This document shows, one piece after another, positions 18,338 through 27,000 of a DNA stretch of 64,000 bases. This DNA is from Gammaproteobacteria bacterium (GTDB lineage: Bacteria; Pseudomonadota; Gammaproteobacteria; Pseudomonadales; Azotimanducaceae): NCBI GenBank assembly GCA_026708185.1, contig JAPOVK010000040.1:1-64000 (forward strand). The letters run 5' to 3'. Each line of letters begins with the position of its first letter. Within the stretch, counting starts at the first letter, position 1. The translations under genes and the position numbers were made by a program. The notes beneath the pieces were generated by a model. The model was given only the letters and a program-made list of their open reading frames with translations, was not told where the DNA came from and made no database searches.

Positions 18338-19419
18338 CTCGGGCGCGCCCGAGCGATCAGCCAGAGGAAGAACGGCGCGCCGATTGCACTGGTAACCAGG
18401 CCGACCGGCAACTCGGCCGGCACCACCACGGTGCGCGCGACCAGATCGGCGCAAACCATCAGGGCACCGCCGAGAAAGACCGACGCCGGCAGCACGAAGC
18501 CGTGCGCCGCGCCGCCAATCAAGCGCGCCAAGTGCGGCACGACGAGGCCGACGAAGCCTATGACACCGGCGACGGCGACGCCCGCGCCCGCAGCCACGGC
18601 GGACATCATGACGGTTAGCCGTTTTACGCGCTTTACATCCACGCCCACATGGCGCGCCTCCGCTTCGCCGAGCTGCAGTCGATCCAACGCCCGCTGCTGG
18701 CCGAAGAGGAAGATGCCCGCGAGCGCCATCAGGGCGACAGCCGGCAACACCGCGAGCCAGGTCGCGCGGCCGAAACTGCCCATCATCCAGAACGTCAGCG
18801 TGCGCAACTGCGCGTCGTCGCTCAGGTACTGGAACGCGCCGATGCCAACGCCCGCCAAGGCGTTCACGGCAATGCCGAGGAGCAGGATCGTGACGATGCT
18901 GAACTGGCCGAAGCGCCGTGCGAAGAGGTAGATGAACGCCGTCACCAGACCGCCACCCGCGACCGCAGCCAACGGCAAGACGTAGGGTTCGAGCCAGTTC
19001 GGAATGTCGAGCGCGCCGCCGAGCACGATCATGGCGATCGCGCCCAACGCGGCGCCCGAGGACACGCCGATCACGCCGGGATCCGCCAAGGGGTTGCGGA
19101 AGAGGCCTTGGAGTGATGCGCCCGCAAGCGCCAAAGACGAGCCCACGAATGCCGCCAGGACGACGCGTGGACTGCGGATCTCGGCGAACACCATGCGCTG
19201 AAAGGCGCCCGCGTCGGAATCCTCGAAGAGCGTCGCAAGAGAGATCGGCACCGCGCCCGTCACCAACGCATACCAAAGTGCCGCGATCAGCGCGGCGCCG
19301 AGAAGGACGATGATGCGGATCCGCCGGACCACGAGACCAGCCTCGGCCGACGAACCCGCACGGCGCCCGAACACCGGCCATCGCCGCGCGCCTGCTGCCG
19401 TCGCCGTGAACACCTTCAC
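18334..19419 (-). CDS. hmuU: Haem/iron ABC transporter permease (FecCD family)
   Basis: A 361-aa inner-membrane permease with about nine or ten helices. FecCD hallmarks include LALAGASLQGLFRNPLADPG, GVSSGAALGA and the cytoplasmic segment VIGFVGLVVPHLARLIGG, the ATPase contact. It moves haem from the periplasmic HmuT to the cytoplasm. It overlaps hmuT by 4 nt (ATGA) and hmuV by 4 nt (GTGA), so all three are translationally coupled. Confidence 0.9.
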   Translation of the reverse strand: MKVFTATAAGARRWPVFGRRAGSSAEAGLVVRRIRIIVLLGAALIAALWYALVTGAVPISLATLFEDSDAGAFQRMVFAEIRSPRVVLAAFVGSSLALAGASLQGLFRNPLADPGVIGVSSGAALGAIAMIVLGGALDIPNWLEPYVLPLAAVAGGGLVTAFIYLFARRFGQFSIVTILLLGIAVNALAGVGIGAFQYLSDDAQLRTLTFWMMGSFGRATWLAVLPAVALMALAGIFLFGQQRALDRLQLGEAEARHVGVDVKRVKRLTVMMSAVAAGAGVAVAGVIGFVGLVVPHLARLIGGAAHGFVLPASVFLGGALMVCADLVARTVVVPAELPVGLVTSAIGAPFFLWLIARARPR

Positions 19420-20285
19420 TCGCTCTCGCCGACGACGGGGCCATGCAGCCGCGTGGCGAAATCCAAGGCGGCCTCGAGTGTGCGTGGTCCGAAGCCGAGC
19501 ATGGCCATGCCGTCCATGACAACGATGCGGCCGTTCCTAGCAGCGGACGTCAGGCGCAACGAAGGGTGCGAGGCGACATCGGCGACGCCGCCGAGGGCCC
19601 GGACGCCCCGCTCGGGAATCACGATGACGTCCGGGTTGGCCGCAGCGAACGCTTCCGGGCTGACAGGCTTCCAGCCATCGATCGACGGGAACACGTTGCG
19701 TGCGCCAGCCATGCGCAGGAACCCACCGCCGGAGGTGTTGTCGCCGGCCGCGACCGGCGCCCCGTCGCGCAGGTTCAGCAGCATGGCCACGCGCGGAGAC
19801 CGTTCACTAACTTCCCTGTACGCAGCCAGTCGGTCGGCGACAGCACGCAAGTCTTCGACGCGCGCGTCCGCCTCGTCACCCATGCCTAGGACCTCGCCGA
19901 TGCAGGCGATCTTCCCAAAAATGCCTTCGGGGTCGTGCTGCTCGGCCACGCGAACCGTCTCGACGCCCGCTTGCGCCAACTGGTCCAGCACGGCCGGCGG
20001 GCCCATGTCGTCCTCGCCGAGGATCAAGCTGGGACTCAACGACAGCAGGCCCTCGACGGACAGGTTGCGGACGTAGCCCACGGATGGAAGCGCCGTCGCA
20101 GCCTCGGGGTAGTTCGACGTCGTGTCCACCGCCACGATGCGGTCCTGCGCACCAAGCAGATAGACGATTTCCGTGAGCGAGCCACCGGCCACCGCGATGC
20201 GAGTGGCGTCGCGCGCTGGCGCGCAAGCGAGGGCGGGGATGCCCAAGGCTGCCACCGAGGCCACAAGGAGCGCACGCGGGAGCAC
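19416..20285 (-). CDS. hmuT: Haem ABC transporter substrate-binding protein HmuT
   Basis: A 289-aa periplasmic binding protein with a Sec signal (LLVASVAALGIPALACA), then the family opening RIAVAGGSLTEIVYLLGAQDRIVAVDTTSNYP. The two-lobe metal/haem-binding fold continues through VGYVRNLSVEGLLSLSPSLIL and GAPVAAGDNTSGGGFLRMAGARNVF. Start is GTG, only 1 nt after the receptor stop. The Cys in PALACAPA could also be a lipobox, so lipidation is possible. Confidence 0.85.
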   Translation of the reverse strand: MLPRALLVASVAALGIPALACAPARDATRIAVAGGSLTEIVYLLGAQDRIVAVDTTSNYPEAATALPSVGYVRNLSVEGLLSLSPSLILGEDDMGPPAVLDQLAQAGVETVRVAEQHDPEGIFGKIACIGEVLGMGDEADARVEDLRAVADRLAAYREVSERSPRVAMLLNLRDGAPVAAGDNTSGGGFLRMAGARNVFPSIDGWKPVSPEAFAAANPDVIVIPERGVRALGGVADVASHPSLRLTSAARNGRIVVMDGMAMLGFGPRTLEAALDFATRLHGPVVGESE

Positions 20286-20286
20286 G

Positions 20287-22530
20287 CTAGAACTCCACGT
20301 GCATCGTCACCGCACCGTTGAAACCGGGCTGGCTGAAACGCATCGGGGCGTCGGACCCGATGCCCGCGGTGTCGATCCAACGGATGTAGGCCTTGTCGGT
20401 CAGGTTGAACAGACCCAGGCTGAAACGCACGCGCTGCGCCAATCGAACGTTCGCCAGCAGGTCCAGCGTGCCGTATCCGGCACTCGCCAAGCGCGGCGCG
20501 TTCTCGTCGATGTCGGCCTCGGCCTTGCCCCGGGCACCGGTGAAGATCGCCTCGACGCGCAGGCGGCCATGGTCGGGTGCGAAGGCCAGCCCCAAGACGG
20601 CCGTTAACGGGTCGACGCTGTTGAGCGGCTGTTCCGTGGCCGGGTCCTCGCCTTGCGCATGGGCAAGGGCGACGCGCACAGAGAATGCGTCGAGCGCGCT
20701 GTGGAGGCTAGCCAGGGCCAAGCTGGCGGACATTTCCGCGCCATCGATGCGCACCTCGTCGCGATTTACGGACTGGAACGTGAGCAATCCGTCCGCTGGG
20801 TCGATGCCGCGGGAGGCCACGAACGCGGGCGCGACGGCGAACGACTCGATGAAGTCCTCGTAGTCGGTGCGGAAAACCGCGACGGCGAATTGCCCGGCGT
20901 CGCCGCTCGCGCGCAGCCCGAACTCGACGCCGACGCTGCGCTCCGACTTCAGATCGGCGTTGGCAATCGTCTTGTAGCCGCCGAGGAAGTTGGAGAACCC
21001 GACGTTCACGTCGTCGTACGGCGGCGCGCGGAACCCTTGGCTCAGCCGCGCATAGGCGGCCACGGTCTGCGTGACCGCCCAGACCGCGCCGAGTTTGCCG
21101 GTCGTTTCGGATTGCTCGTAGTCGGCGGGTGTCGGCGCGCCCGGATTGCCATTCAGGTAGACGTCGTCGGCACGCGCATCGGCGTCGAAGACGTCGTACC
21201 GGATGCTCGGCGTGACTGTGAGCCGTCCATCGAGCAACGAAAGCTCGTCCTGCAGGTAGACGCCGGCCTGGGTCACCTCAGTGCGCGGAAAGTCGCGCGT
21301 CGGCAGGGGCGAGAACTCACGCACGGGCGCGCCCTCCGCCGCGAACGTGCCGCCGTCGCGAAGGCTGGTGTTGTCGGTGCCGCTGTACTCGAAACCGTAG
21401 CTCAGCAAATGCGCGACGTCACCCACTGCGACGGCCTTCTCGGCCTGCGCGAAGGCCCCCACGATGCGTTGGTCGAAGAACGAGTCCCGGCGGCGTGTCT
21501 GCGCTTGACGCGCCGGCGGCGTGCGCTGCTCCCGGGTGTACTGCGCCGTATCGCTGGCCTGGCGGTAGACGCCCGCGCGCAACCGGTCGGCAAGCGCGGA
21601 CTCCCCAACATAGCGGTAGTCCACCGAGAAGCGTTCGCGGGCGCGCTCGTCGGTCGCATCGCGGGTGTCGACGGTCGTGCCGAAAACCATCGTCCCGTAG
21701 TCCGACAGGATGCGGGTGTCAGTGGTGCCCGCGAAGCGATCCAAGTTCAGCGTGACACGATGCCGGTCCGCCGCGGCAATGCTGATTTTCGCGACCGTGC
21801 TGTTCGAGACGACGGCTTGCGGATCGGGCTTCTCGCGCATCGGACCGAACCCGCCGACGGCGCCCGCATTGGCCTGTTCGCTCGCCTCCCTACGCGTGTG
21901 ACGGAGCAGTCCCGCAAGCGAGTCGTCGCCGGCCGCAAAGGTGAACGCGCCGTTCGCGCCCTCGTCTGCGCTCGAGTAGCCAACCTTGAATCCGGCGTAG
22001 AGGTCGCGTTCCGGGAGATACTGTTGCGGCTGAAGGGTCGTGAACGCCACGACACCGCCGATGGCATCGCTGCCCCAGAGCGCGGAGATGGGCCCGCGAG
22101 CGATCTCGGCCCGGCTCAGGCTGTCGACGTCAACGAAATCGCGGCGCGCGCTCAAGAACGGCCCGAAGCTGAATTCGTCCGGCACGCGTATGCCGTCGAC
22201 GAGCGTGAGCACGCGGTTGCCGTCCATGCCGCGGATGTTGAAGCCCGTGAGCCCGAACCGGCTCCCCGTGCCGCCAACCGACACGCCAGGTTCGAAGCGC
22301 ACGAGGTCGGCGATGTTGCGCGCGAGCTCGCGCTCAATCCGCGCGGTGTCGATGACGGTGATGGTGGCAGCCACGTCGGCAGCGTCGCGTGCGGTCCGGC
22401 TTCCTACGACGGTTACCGTCTCTAGGCTGTCACCGTCCTCGTTGCCCGTATTGTCGTCCGCAGCGTTGCCCGCGACAGCCAGCGCGCAGAATGCGATGCC
22501 GACCGCGGCGAGTCCGAGTCGATTGCACAT
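20287..22530 (-). CDS. TonB-dependent haem/haemoglobin receptor
   Basis: About 747 aa. Signal peptide (LGLAAVGIAFCALAVAGNAA), TonB-box-like VTVVGSRTARDA, plug domain with FNIRGMDGNRVLTLVDGIRVP and ARGPISALWGSDAIGGVVAFTT, then a 22-strand barrel ending in an aromatic C-terminal residue (TMHVEF). It imports haem or haemoglobin-derived haem across the outer membrane using TonB energy. The ATG at 22530 is preferred to an upstream TTG. It leads the receptor-hmuTUV-IsdG operon, and a palindrome at 22571-22589 sits just upstream. Confidence 0.9.
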   Translation of the reverse strand: MCNRLGLAAVGIAFCALAVAGNAADDNTGNEDGDSLETVTVVGSRTARDAADVAATITVIDTARIERELARNIADLVRFEPGVSVGGTGSRFGLTGFNIRGMDGNRVLTLVDGIRVPDEFSFGPFLSARRDFVDVDSLSRAEIARGPISALWGSDAIGGVVAFTTLQPQQYLPERDLYAGFKVGYSSADEGANGAFTFAAGDDSLAGLLRHTRREASEQANAGAVGGFGPMREKPDPQAVVSNSTVAKISIAAADRHRVTLNLDRFAGTTDTRILSDYGTMVFGTTVDTRDATDERARERFSVDYRYVGESALADRLRAGVYRQASDTAQYTREQRTPPARQAQTRRRDSFFDQRIVGAFAQAEKAVAVGDVAHLLSYGFEYSGTDNTSLRDGGTFAAEGAPVREFSPLPTRDFPRTEVTQAGVYLQDELSLLDGRLTVTPSIRYDVFDADARADDVYLNGNPGAPTPADYEQSETTGKLGAVWAVTQTVAAYARLSQGFRAPPYDDVNVGFSNFLGGYKTIANADLKSERSVGVEFGLRASGDAGQFAVAVFRTDYEDFIESFAVAPAFVASRGIDPADGLLTFQSVNRDEVRIDGAEMSASLALASLHSALDAFSVRVALAHAQGEDPATEQPLNSVDPLTAVLGLAFAPDHGRLRVEAIFTGARGKAEADIDENAPRLASAGYGTLDLLANVRLAQRVRFSLGLFNLTDKAYIRWIDTAGIGSDAPMRFSQPGFNGAVTMHVEF

Positions 22531-22570
22531 GGGACATGCCCCGTTCAACCCCAGGTCGCCATACGATAAC

Positions 22571-22589
22571 GCAAATACAACCTATTTGC
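22571..22589 (-). promoter_or_regulatory. Candidate Fur-family operator of the haem operon
   Basis: A perfect inverted repeat, GCAAATA then 5 bp then TATTTGC (19 bp), lies 41 bp upstream of the receptor start in an AT-rich patch. The flanking ATTTGCATTT..TTTA also occurs before the DUF4856 gene. Position and symmetry suit an iron repressor site, although the sequence differs from the E. coli Fur box and resembles GCAAAT-type sites of other Fur-family members. Confidence 0.5.
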
Positions 22590-22657
22590 ATTTAGTTTAA
22601 TAGCGGCGCTGCGGCTCGATTCCGTGGCCGATGGTGGCCCGCCGCTAGCGTTCGGCT

Positions 22658-23236
22658 TCAGTCACTCCGCGACGACCCCGCTGCCAATCCGGACACGACC
22701 GCGCCTCGGCCCTCGATCTGGTAGACGGTGAGCGGCGCAGGATCCGCGGGCTCCACGAAGGTCTCGCCGCGCTCCTCGGCCGCGTGGCGCAACCAGGCCA
22801 CGGCTTGGCGAGGCGACAGGTCGAGCCGCCGCAACGTCCCCTCCGCGACGATCTCCTGCCCCTTGGCCTCGGCGGGAAAGACGATGACGTCGTCCTGCAC
22901 CTTGAGGCGAATCGTCGCGCTCGACTGGCGATCCAGGATGTCAACCCAGCACCCCTTCATCGGACAGACGTCCTCCACCAGCCCCACCACCTTGACGGTT
23001 TGCCCGACATAGGCGTTCGGGTTCGCGCTGAGTTCCGAGAGGCTTACCGCTGTCGCGTCCGACAAGGGCTCGCCGAATCCCGTGTCGGCGGCGGAGGATG
23101 CCATCGCCCCAAGCGCCGCCATGGCGCATGCGACGAAGGTCACCGTCAACCGACCCGCAATCGACGACAAGCCGCGTGGCCGAGCCGGTACGGCCCCATT
23201 CCTACGCACGCGTTCGGAAATCGTAATCCTTAACAT
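22658..23236 (-). CDS. DUF4920 domain-containing periplasmic protein
   Basis: A 192-aa exported protein. A long basic N-terminus and hydrophobic stretch (LTVTFVACAMAALGAMASSAA) form a signal, followed by the DUF4920 core: VSLSELSANPNAYVGQTVKVVGLVEDVCPMKGCWVDI, with a CPMKGCW Cys pair suggestive of metal or haem contact. The start at 23236 is supported by GGAGG 10 nt upstream. It precedes the haem receptor on the same strand by about 125 bp and probably belongs to the same iron-controlled set. Its biochemical role is unknown. Confidence 0.75.
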   Translation of the reverse strand: MLRITISERVRRNGAVPARPRGLSSIAGRLTVTFVACAMAALGAMASSAADTGFGEPLSDATAVSLSELSANPNAYVGQTVKVVGLVEDVCPMKGCWVDILDRQSSATIRLKVQDDVIVFPAEAKGQEIVAEGTLRRLDLSPRQAVAWLRHAAEERGETFVEPADPAPLTVYQIEGRGAVVSGLAAGSSRSD

Positions 23237-23326
23237 TTGTAATAGACCTCCGTTCCACTCAAAATCGGCCTTGCCGCACCCCGGGCATCCGCGACCGCGT
23301 GAAGAAAACAACAACGGAAACGTATT

Positions 23327-23341
23327 TGCAAACCATTTGCA
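23327..23341 (+). promoter_or_regulatory. Candidate Fur-family operator of the DUF4856-imelysin unit
   Basis: TGCAAA, 3-bp spacer, TTTGCA is a perfect 15-bp palindrome, immediately followed by another TTTGC half site. It lies 52 bp before the DUF4856 start, in the divergent spacer with DUF4920, and shares the GCAAAT half site with the palindrome at 22571. Confidence 0.5.
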
Positions 23342-23393
23342 TTTGCTTTAGGTTCCGGCGACTGGTCACCCACCGAACCCAGGAGCATAGACC

Positions 23394-25679
23394 ATGACCA
23401 GCAGCCAACACCGTCGGCGAACGGCGTGTGCCGCAGCACTCGCGGCCGTTCTCACCTTCCCGGCGATCGCCGACGGCCACGACGACCACGGCGACGGGCC
23501 AACGACCTCGACGGTGATCGCCCTCGGCGCACCGGTGGCCGGAACCCTAGGCGGCGACGGGGACGTCGATGTCTTCCGCTTCGACCTGCTCGGTCAGACC
23601 CAGGTCGACATCCGCACCACCGGCCAAACCGATACGACTGGCGAACTCACCGACAGCGCCGGCATGAGCCTCGCGACCGACGAGAACAGCGGTTCTGGCG
23701 ACAACTTCAGCATCAGCCAGGACCTGGGCCTAGGCATCTACTACGTGCACGTGAGCGGGACCGGCGACTACGCGATCGACATCAGGACGGTCGGCGAACG
23801 GGACGACCTGCATGGCGATACGTTGGCGTCCGCCACGTTGCTGCGACTCTTGAGCGATGCCGAGGTGGCCGCGGTCTCGCCGTCGGCCCTTCTGTACACC
23901 GCGGGACGCATATTCCCAACCGGCGACGACGTCGACGTTTTCCGACTCGATGTGCCCCATGACGGGACGGACCTCACGCTCAGGGCAGTGGGCACCGCCA
24001 ACGCGAACGGCAGCCTGGTCGACAGCGCCGACATGGAACTCATGGCGGACGCCGGCGACGGAAACTTCCGGATGTCGGCGACGCTGGACACCGGCATCTA
24101 CTACTTGAAGGTCAGCGCCGCTGATCGTGGCGCCTACCGCGTGCTCGCACAGTACTCCGGCACACCCGGCCCCGATGCGGGCGGCACGCCCGGGAGCGGC
24201 GACGACGACCGGGACGGCGACGGCGTACCCAACCATCTCGACGCCTTCCCGGACGACCCGACGGAGACCACGGACGCCGACGCCAACGGCATTGGCGACA
24301 ACGCCCAACCGATCGCGCTGACCTACAACTACATGGGTGCCGCCGACGACGGCTCGTCCGTCAGCTACTCCGGTCAAACCGCGCGCCAGATGCTGATCTC
24401 GGCGATGAAGGCGGAAATCGGTGGCCTCGAAGAAGCCATCGGGATGGAAGACACAGTGCGTGCAACGCTGAACTTCTATATTACCGGCGACGGGGTCGAC
24501 GACACGCCGCACGGCTTCACGGTAGCGGGTGGCGAGCCGGTCATCCCCGGGCCGACCTACGGCGACGTCAGCACCGGCAAGAACCTCGGCAGCAAGACCG
24601 CAGGGCAGGACAAGCCCGAGCATGTCCTCGGTGGCGAGTTCTTCGGCTGGGACGCCCTCGATGAGGGATCGATGCCGATCGACCTCGTCAACCACTACAT
24701 CGACCGCCTAGTTGTGGAGGCCACGGACGGCAATACGCCGTTGATCTCGACCGTCGATGGTCAGGTTGCCGTCGACGGTGTCTACATTGACGAACACGGC
24801 CGCGACTACCAGCAACTGGTGCAGAAGTTCCTTGGCGGCGCGGTGGCGTTCTCCCAAGGCACCGCCGACTACCTCTCGACCAAGTGGGGCGACTATCTGA
24901 CCACCGTCGAAGGCAAGGACTACACCGGCGCGGAGCACAAGTTCGACGAAGCGTTCGGCTACTACGGCGCCACGCGCGACATCAACGAGTACACGGACGA
25001 CGAGGCCGCCGCGAAGGGTGGGCGCGAAGGCTGGGGCATGGGCTATCACGACACCAACGAGGACGGCAGCATCGACCTGCGCGCGGAGTTCGTCTTCGGC
25101 CACGCCCAGAACTGCGCCAAGCGCGACCGCGGCTCCAACGGCGCCACCGACTACTCCAAGGAAGCCGCGGACGCCTTCCTGCTCGGCCGCCAGATCCTCG
25201 GCAACGCCGCGGCATCGGGGAACGGTTTGAGCGATGACCAGTTGGTCGCGCTGCACGACCAGATCGCGATCGCCGCCAAGACCTGGGAGAAGTGCATCGC
25301 CGCGACGGTCGTCCACTACATCAACGACACCGTCGGCGATATGGGCAAATACGAGGCGGGGAATTTCGCGGACCTAGACAACTTCAAGAACGTCGCCAAG
25401 CACTGGGGCGAAATGAAGGGCTTCGCGCTCGGCCTGCAGTTCAGTCCGTTCTCGCCGTTCCGGGACGGTTCGGTGGACGGCATCACCGTCGACAGCCTGA
25501 AGACCGTCCTGTCGCTGATGGGCGACGCCCCCGTGCTGGCCGATGGCTCGCAGGGCGGAGTAATGCCCGCCGACGGCGCTCAAGCCGCGATCGACGCCCA
25601 CATCGAAGGCCTCATGGACGCCCGTGACATCCTGCAGACGGCCTACGGCTTCGATCCCGCCGTGGTGGAAGGTTGGTAG
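23394..25679 (+). CDS. DUF4856 protein with N-terminal PPC-like repeats and a calcium-type linker
   Basis: A 761-aa exported protein. After a signal peptide (ending FPAIADG) there are two similar beta domains (about residues 35-130 and 145-250), each with GDVDVFRFDL-like and LGIYYVHVSG-like ends, typical of pre-peptidase C-terminal (PPC) repeats. Next comes an Asp-rich thrombospondin-type-3-like linker (DDRDGDGVPNHLDAFPDDP), then the DUF4856 domain with AFGYYGATRD and HWGEMKGFALGLQF. DUF4856 proteins usually neighbour imelysin and a TonB receptor, as here, and are thought to act in surface iron handling. The exact ligand is unknown. Confidence 0.8.
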   Translation: MTSSQHRRRTACAAALAAVLTFPAIADGHDDHGDGPTTSTVIALGAPVAGTLGGDGDVDVFRFDLLGQTQVDIRTTGQTDTTGELTDSAGMSLATDENSGSGDNFSISQDLGLGIYYVHVSGTGDYAIDIRTVGERDDLHGDTLASATLLRLLSDAEVAAVSPSALLYTAGRIFPTGDDVDVFRLDVPHDGTDLTLRAVGTANANGSLVDSADMELMADAGDGNFRMSATLDTGIYYLKVSAADRGAYRVLAQYSGTPGPDAGGTPGSGDDDRDGDGVPNHLDAFPDDPTETTDADANGIGDNAQPIALTYNYMGAADDGSSVSYSGQTARQMLISAMKAEIGGLEEAIGMEDTVRATLNFYITGDGVDDTPHGFTVAGGEPVIPGPTYGDVSTGKNLGSKTAGQDKPEHVLGGEFFGWDALDEGSMPIDLVNHYIDRLVVEATDGNTPLISTVDGQVAVDGVYIDEHGRDYQQLVQKFLGGAVAFSQGTADYLSTKWGDYLTTVEGKDYTGAEHKFDEAFGYYGATRDINEYTDDEAAAKGGREGWGMGYHDTNEDGSIDLRAEFVFGHAQNCAKRDRGSNGATDYSKEAADAFLLGRQILGNAAASGNGLSDDQLVALHDQIAIAAKTWEKCIAATVVHYINDTVGDMGKYEAGNFADLDNFKNVAKHWGEMKGFALGLQFSPFSPFRDGSVDGITVDSLKTVLSLMGDAPVLADGSQGGVMPADGAQAAIDAHIEGLMDARDILQTAYGFDPAVVEGW

Positions 25680-25693
25680 CCCTGTCGGGGACA

Positions 25694-26998
25694 ATGGGCG
25701 CCCACAGCGGATCCGGCTTCCGGATCCTGCTGGGCGCCCTCTTCGGCCTCGCACTCGCGGGATGTGTCGATAGCTCCCGCGAGCCGGAACAGCCGCGCCC
25801 AGCGCCACCACCGCCGCCAGCCGCCGGCAGCGACGACGAGGAAGAGGAGGAGGTCGAGGAGGAAGAGGAATTCACGAGCCTCAACATGCTCACGAACCTT
25901 GTCGACGCCGTCATCGTGCCGAACTACGTCGCGCTGGCAGACGCAACGAGCGCGTTCGCCGACGACGACGGTCGGCTCGCGGGCTACTGCGAGGCGATCG
26001 GGACAGACACGGAAGACGCGGCGCGCACGGAGGTCCAGGATGCGTGGCGCGATGCGATGACCGCCGTGCAGACCACGGAAATGCACGTCTTCGGCCCGGT
26101 TGCCGACAATGGCGAAGCACTGCGCAAGCGCATCCTGTCCTACGCCGATGCGCCGCTGAGTACATGCGGCGTCGACATCTCGGTGGTGCTGGCCGGCGAC
26201 GAAGGCTTCGACATCCAGTCGCGGTCGCTCAACCAGCGCGGCTACGGGGCCATCGAATACCTGCTGTTCAACGACGATCTCACGCACACATGCGCACCCC
26301 AAGTCCCCGCCACGGCGGACTGGAACGAGCTCGAGGAAATCGAGCGGCGTCTCAAGCGTTGCGACCTCGCCCGCGTGATCGCAACCGACGCCGCCGATGC
26401 CGCAGCCACGGTCGCGGACCGCTGGGAGCCGGACGGCGGTGACTACCGCGCCACCTTCCTGGATCCGGAGACGACCGGGGAGGCGCTGCAGCACCTTACG
26501 GACGGCATATTCGCCATGGACCTGCTCGTCAAGGATCGCAAGCTCGGCATCCCGACCGGCATCCACGACGACTGCTCCAACACCGCCTGCCCGGAACTCG
26601 TGGAGTCCCCGTACGCACGCAACTCGTTCGCCAACATCGGCACCAACGCGGCCTCGTTCAAGACCCTGTTCGAGGGCGGCGAGGGCCTTGGATTCGACGA
26701 CTTCATCGTCAACGAGGAGTTCGCGGAGGTCGCCGACCGATTCGCGGCGAACACCCAGGACATCATCGACTACCTCGAAGACATCGATGCATCCCTCTAC
26801 GACCAGGTCATCGCCATCGAGGACGACGACCGGGGCACGGAGTGCCTGAACGCGTTCGCCGGTCCGGACCTGCGAGCGGAACTGTCCGCTTGCACGCTCG
26901 TTGGCCTAGTCAAGCGGGTAACGGACGACCTGAAGATCGACTTCGTGACTATCGTCGGCGTGGCCTTGCCCGGCGGCGCCCAGACGGACAACGACTGA
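25694..26998 (+). CDS. Imelysin-family (M75-like) lipoprotein
   Basis: About 434 aa with a lipoprotein signal (FGLALAGC, Cys24), then a Pro-rich and very acidic tether (poly-Glu), then the imelysin helical domain (NMLTNLVDAVIVPNY, AWRDAMTAVQ, ALRKRILSY). The usual GxHxxE motif reads GYGAIE, so the conserved His is absent. Imelysins are iron-regulated surface proteins once taken for peptidases. The ATG at 25694 is preferred; a TTG at 25673 would overlap DUF4856. It sits between DUF4856 and a FecA-like receptor, 3 bp before the latter. Confidence 0.75.
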   Translation: MGAHSGSGFRILLGALFGLALAGCVDSSREPEQPRPAPPPPPAAGSDDEEEEEVEEEEEFTSLNMLTNLVDAVIVPNYVALADATSAFADDDGRLAGYCEAIGTDTEDAARTEVQDAWRDAMTAVQTTEMHVFGPVADNGEALRKRILSYADAPLSTCGVDISVVLAGDEGFDIQSRSLNQRGYGAIEYLLFNDDLTHTCAPQVPATADWNELEEIERRLKRCDLARVIATDAADAAATVADRWEPDGGDYRATFLDPETTGEALQHLTDGIFAMDLLVKDRKLGIPTGIHDDCSNTACPELVESPYARNSFANIGTNAASFKTLFEGGEGLGFDDFIVNEEFAEVADRFAANTQDIIDYLEDIDASLYDQVIAIEDDDRGTECLNAFAGPDLRAELSACTLVGLVKRVTDDLKIDFVTIVGVALPGGAQTDND

Positions 26999-27000
26999 CG

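Noticed and set aside
20653-22425. A 590-codon open frame opposite the haem receptor.
   Set aside because: No domain or membrane pattern; an antisense shadow of a well-supported receptor.
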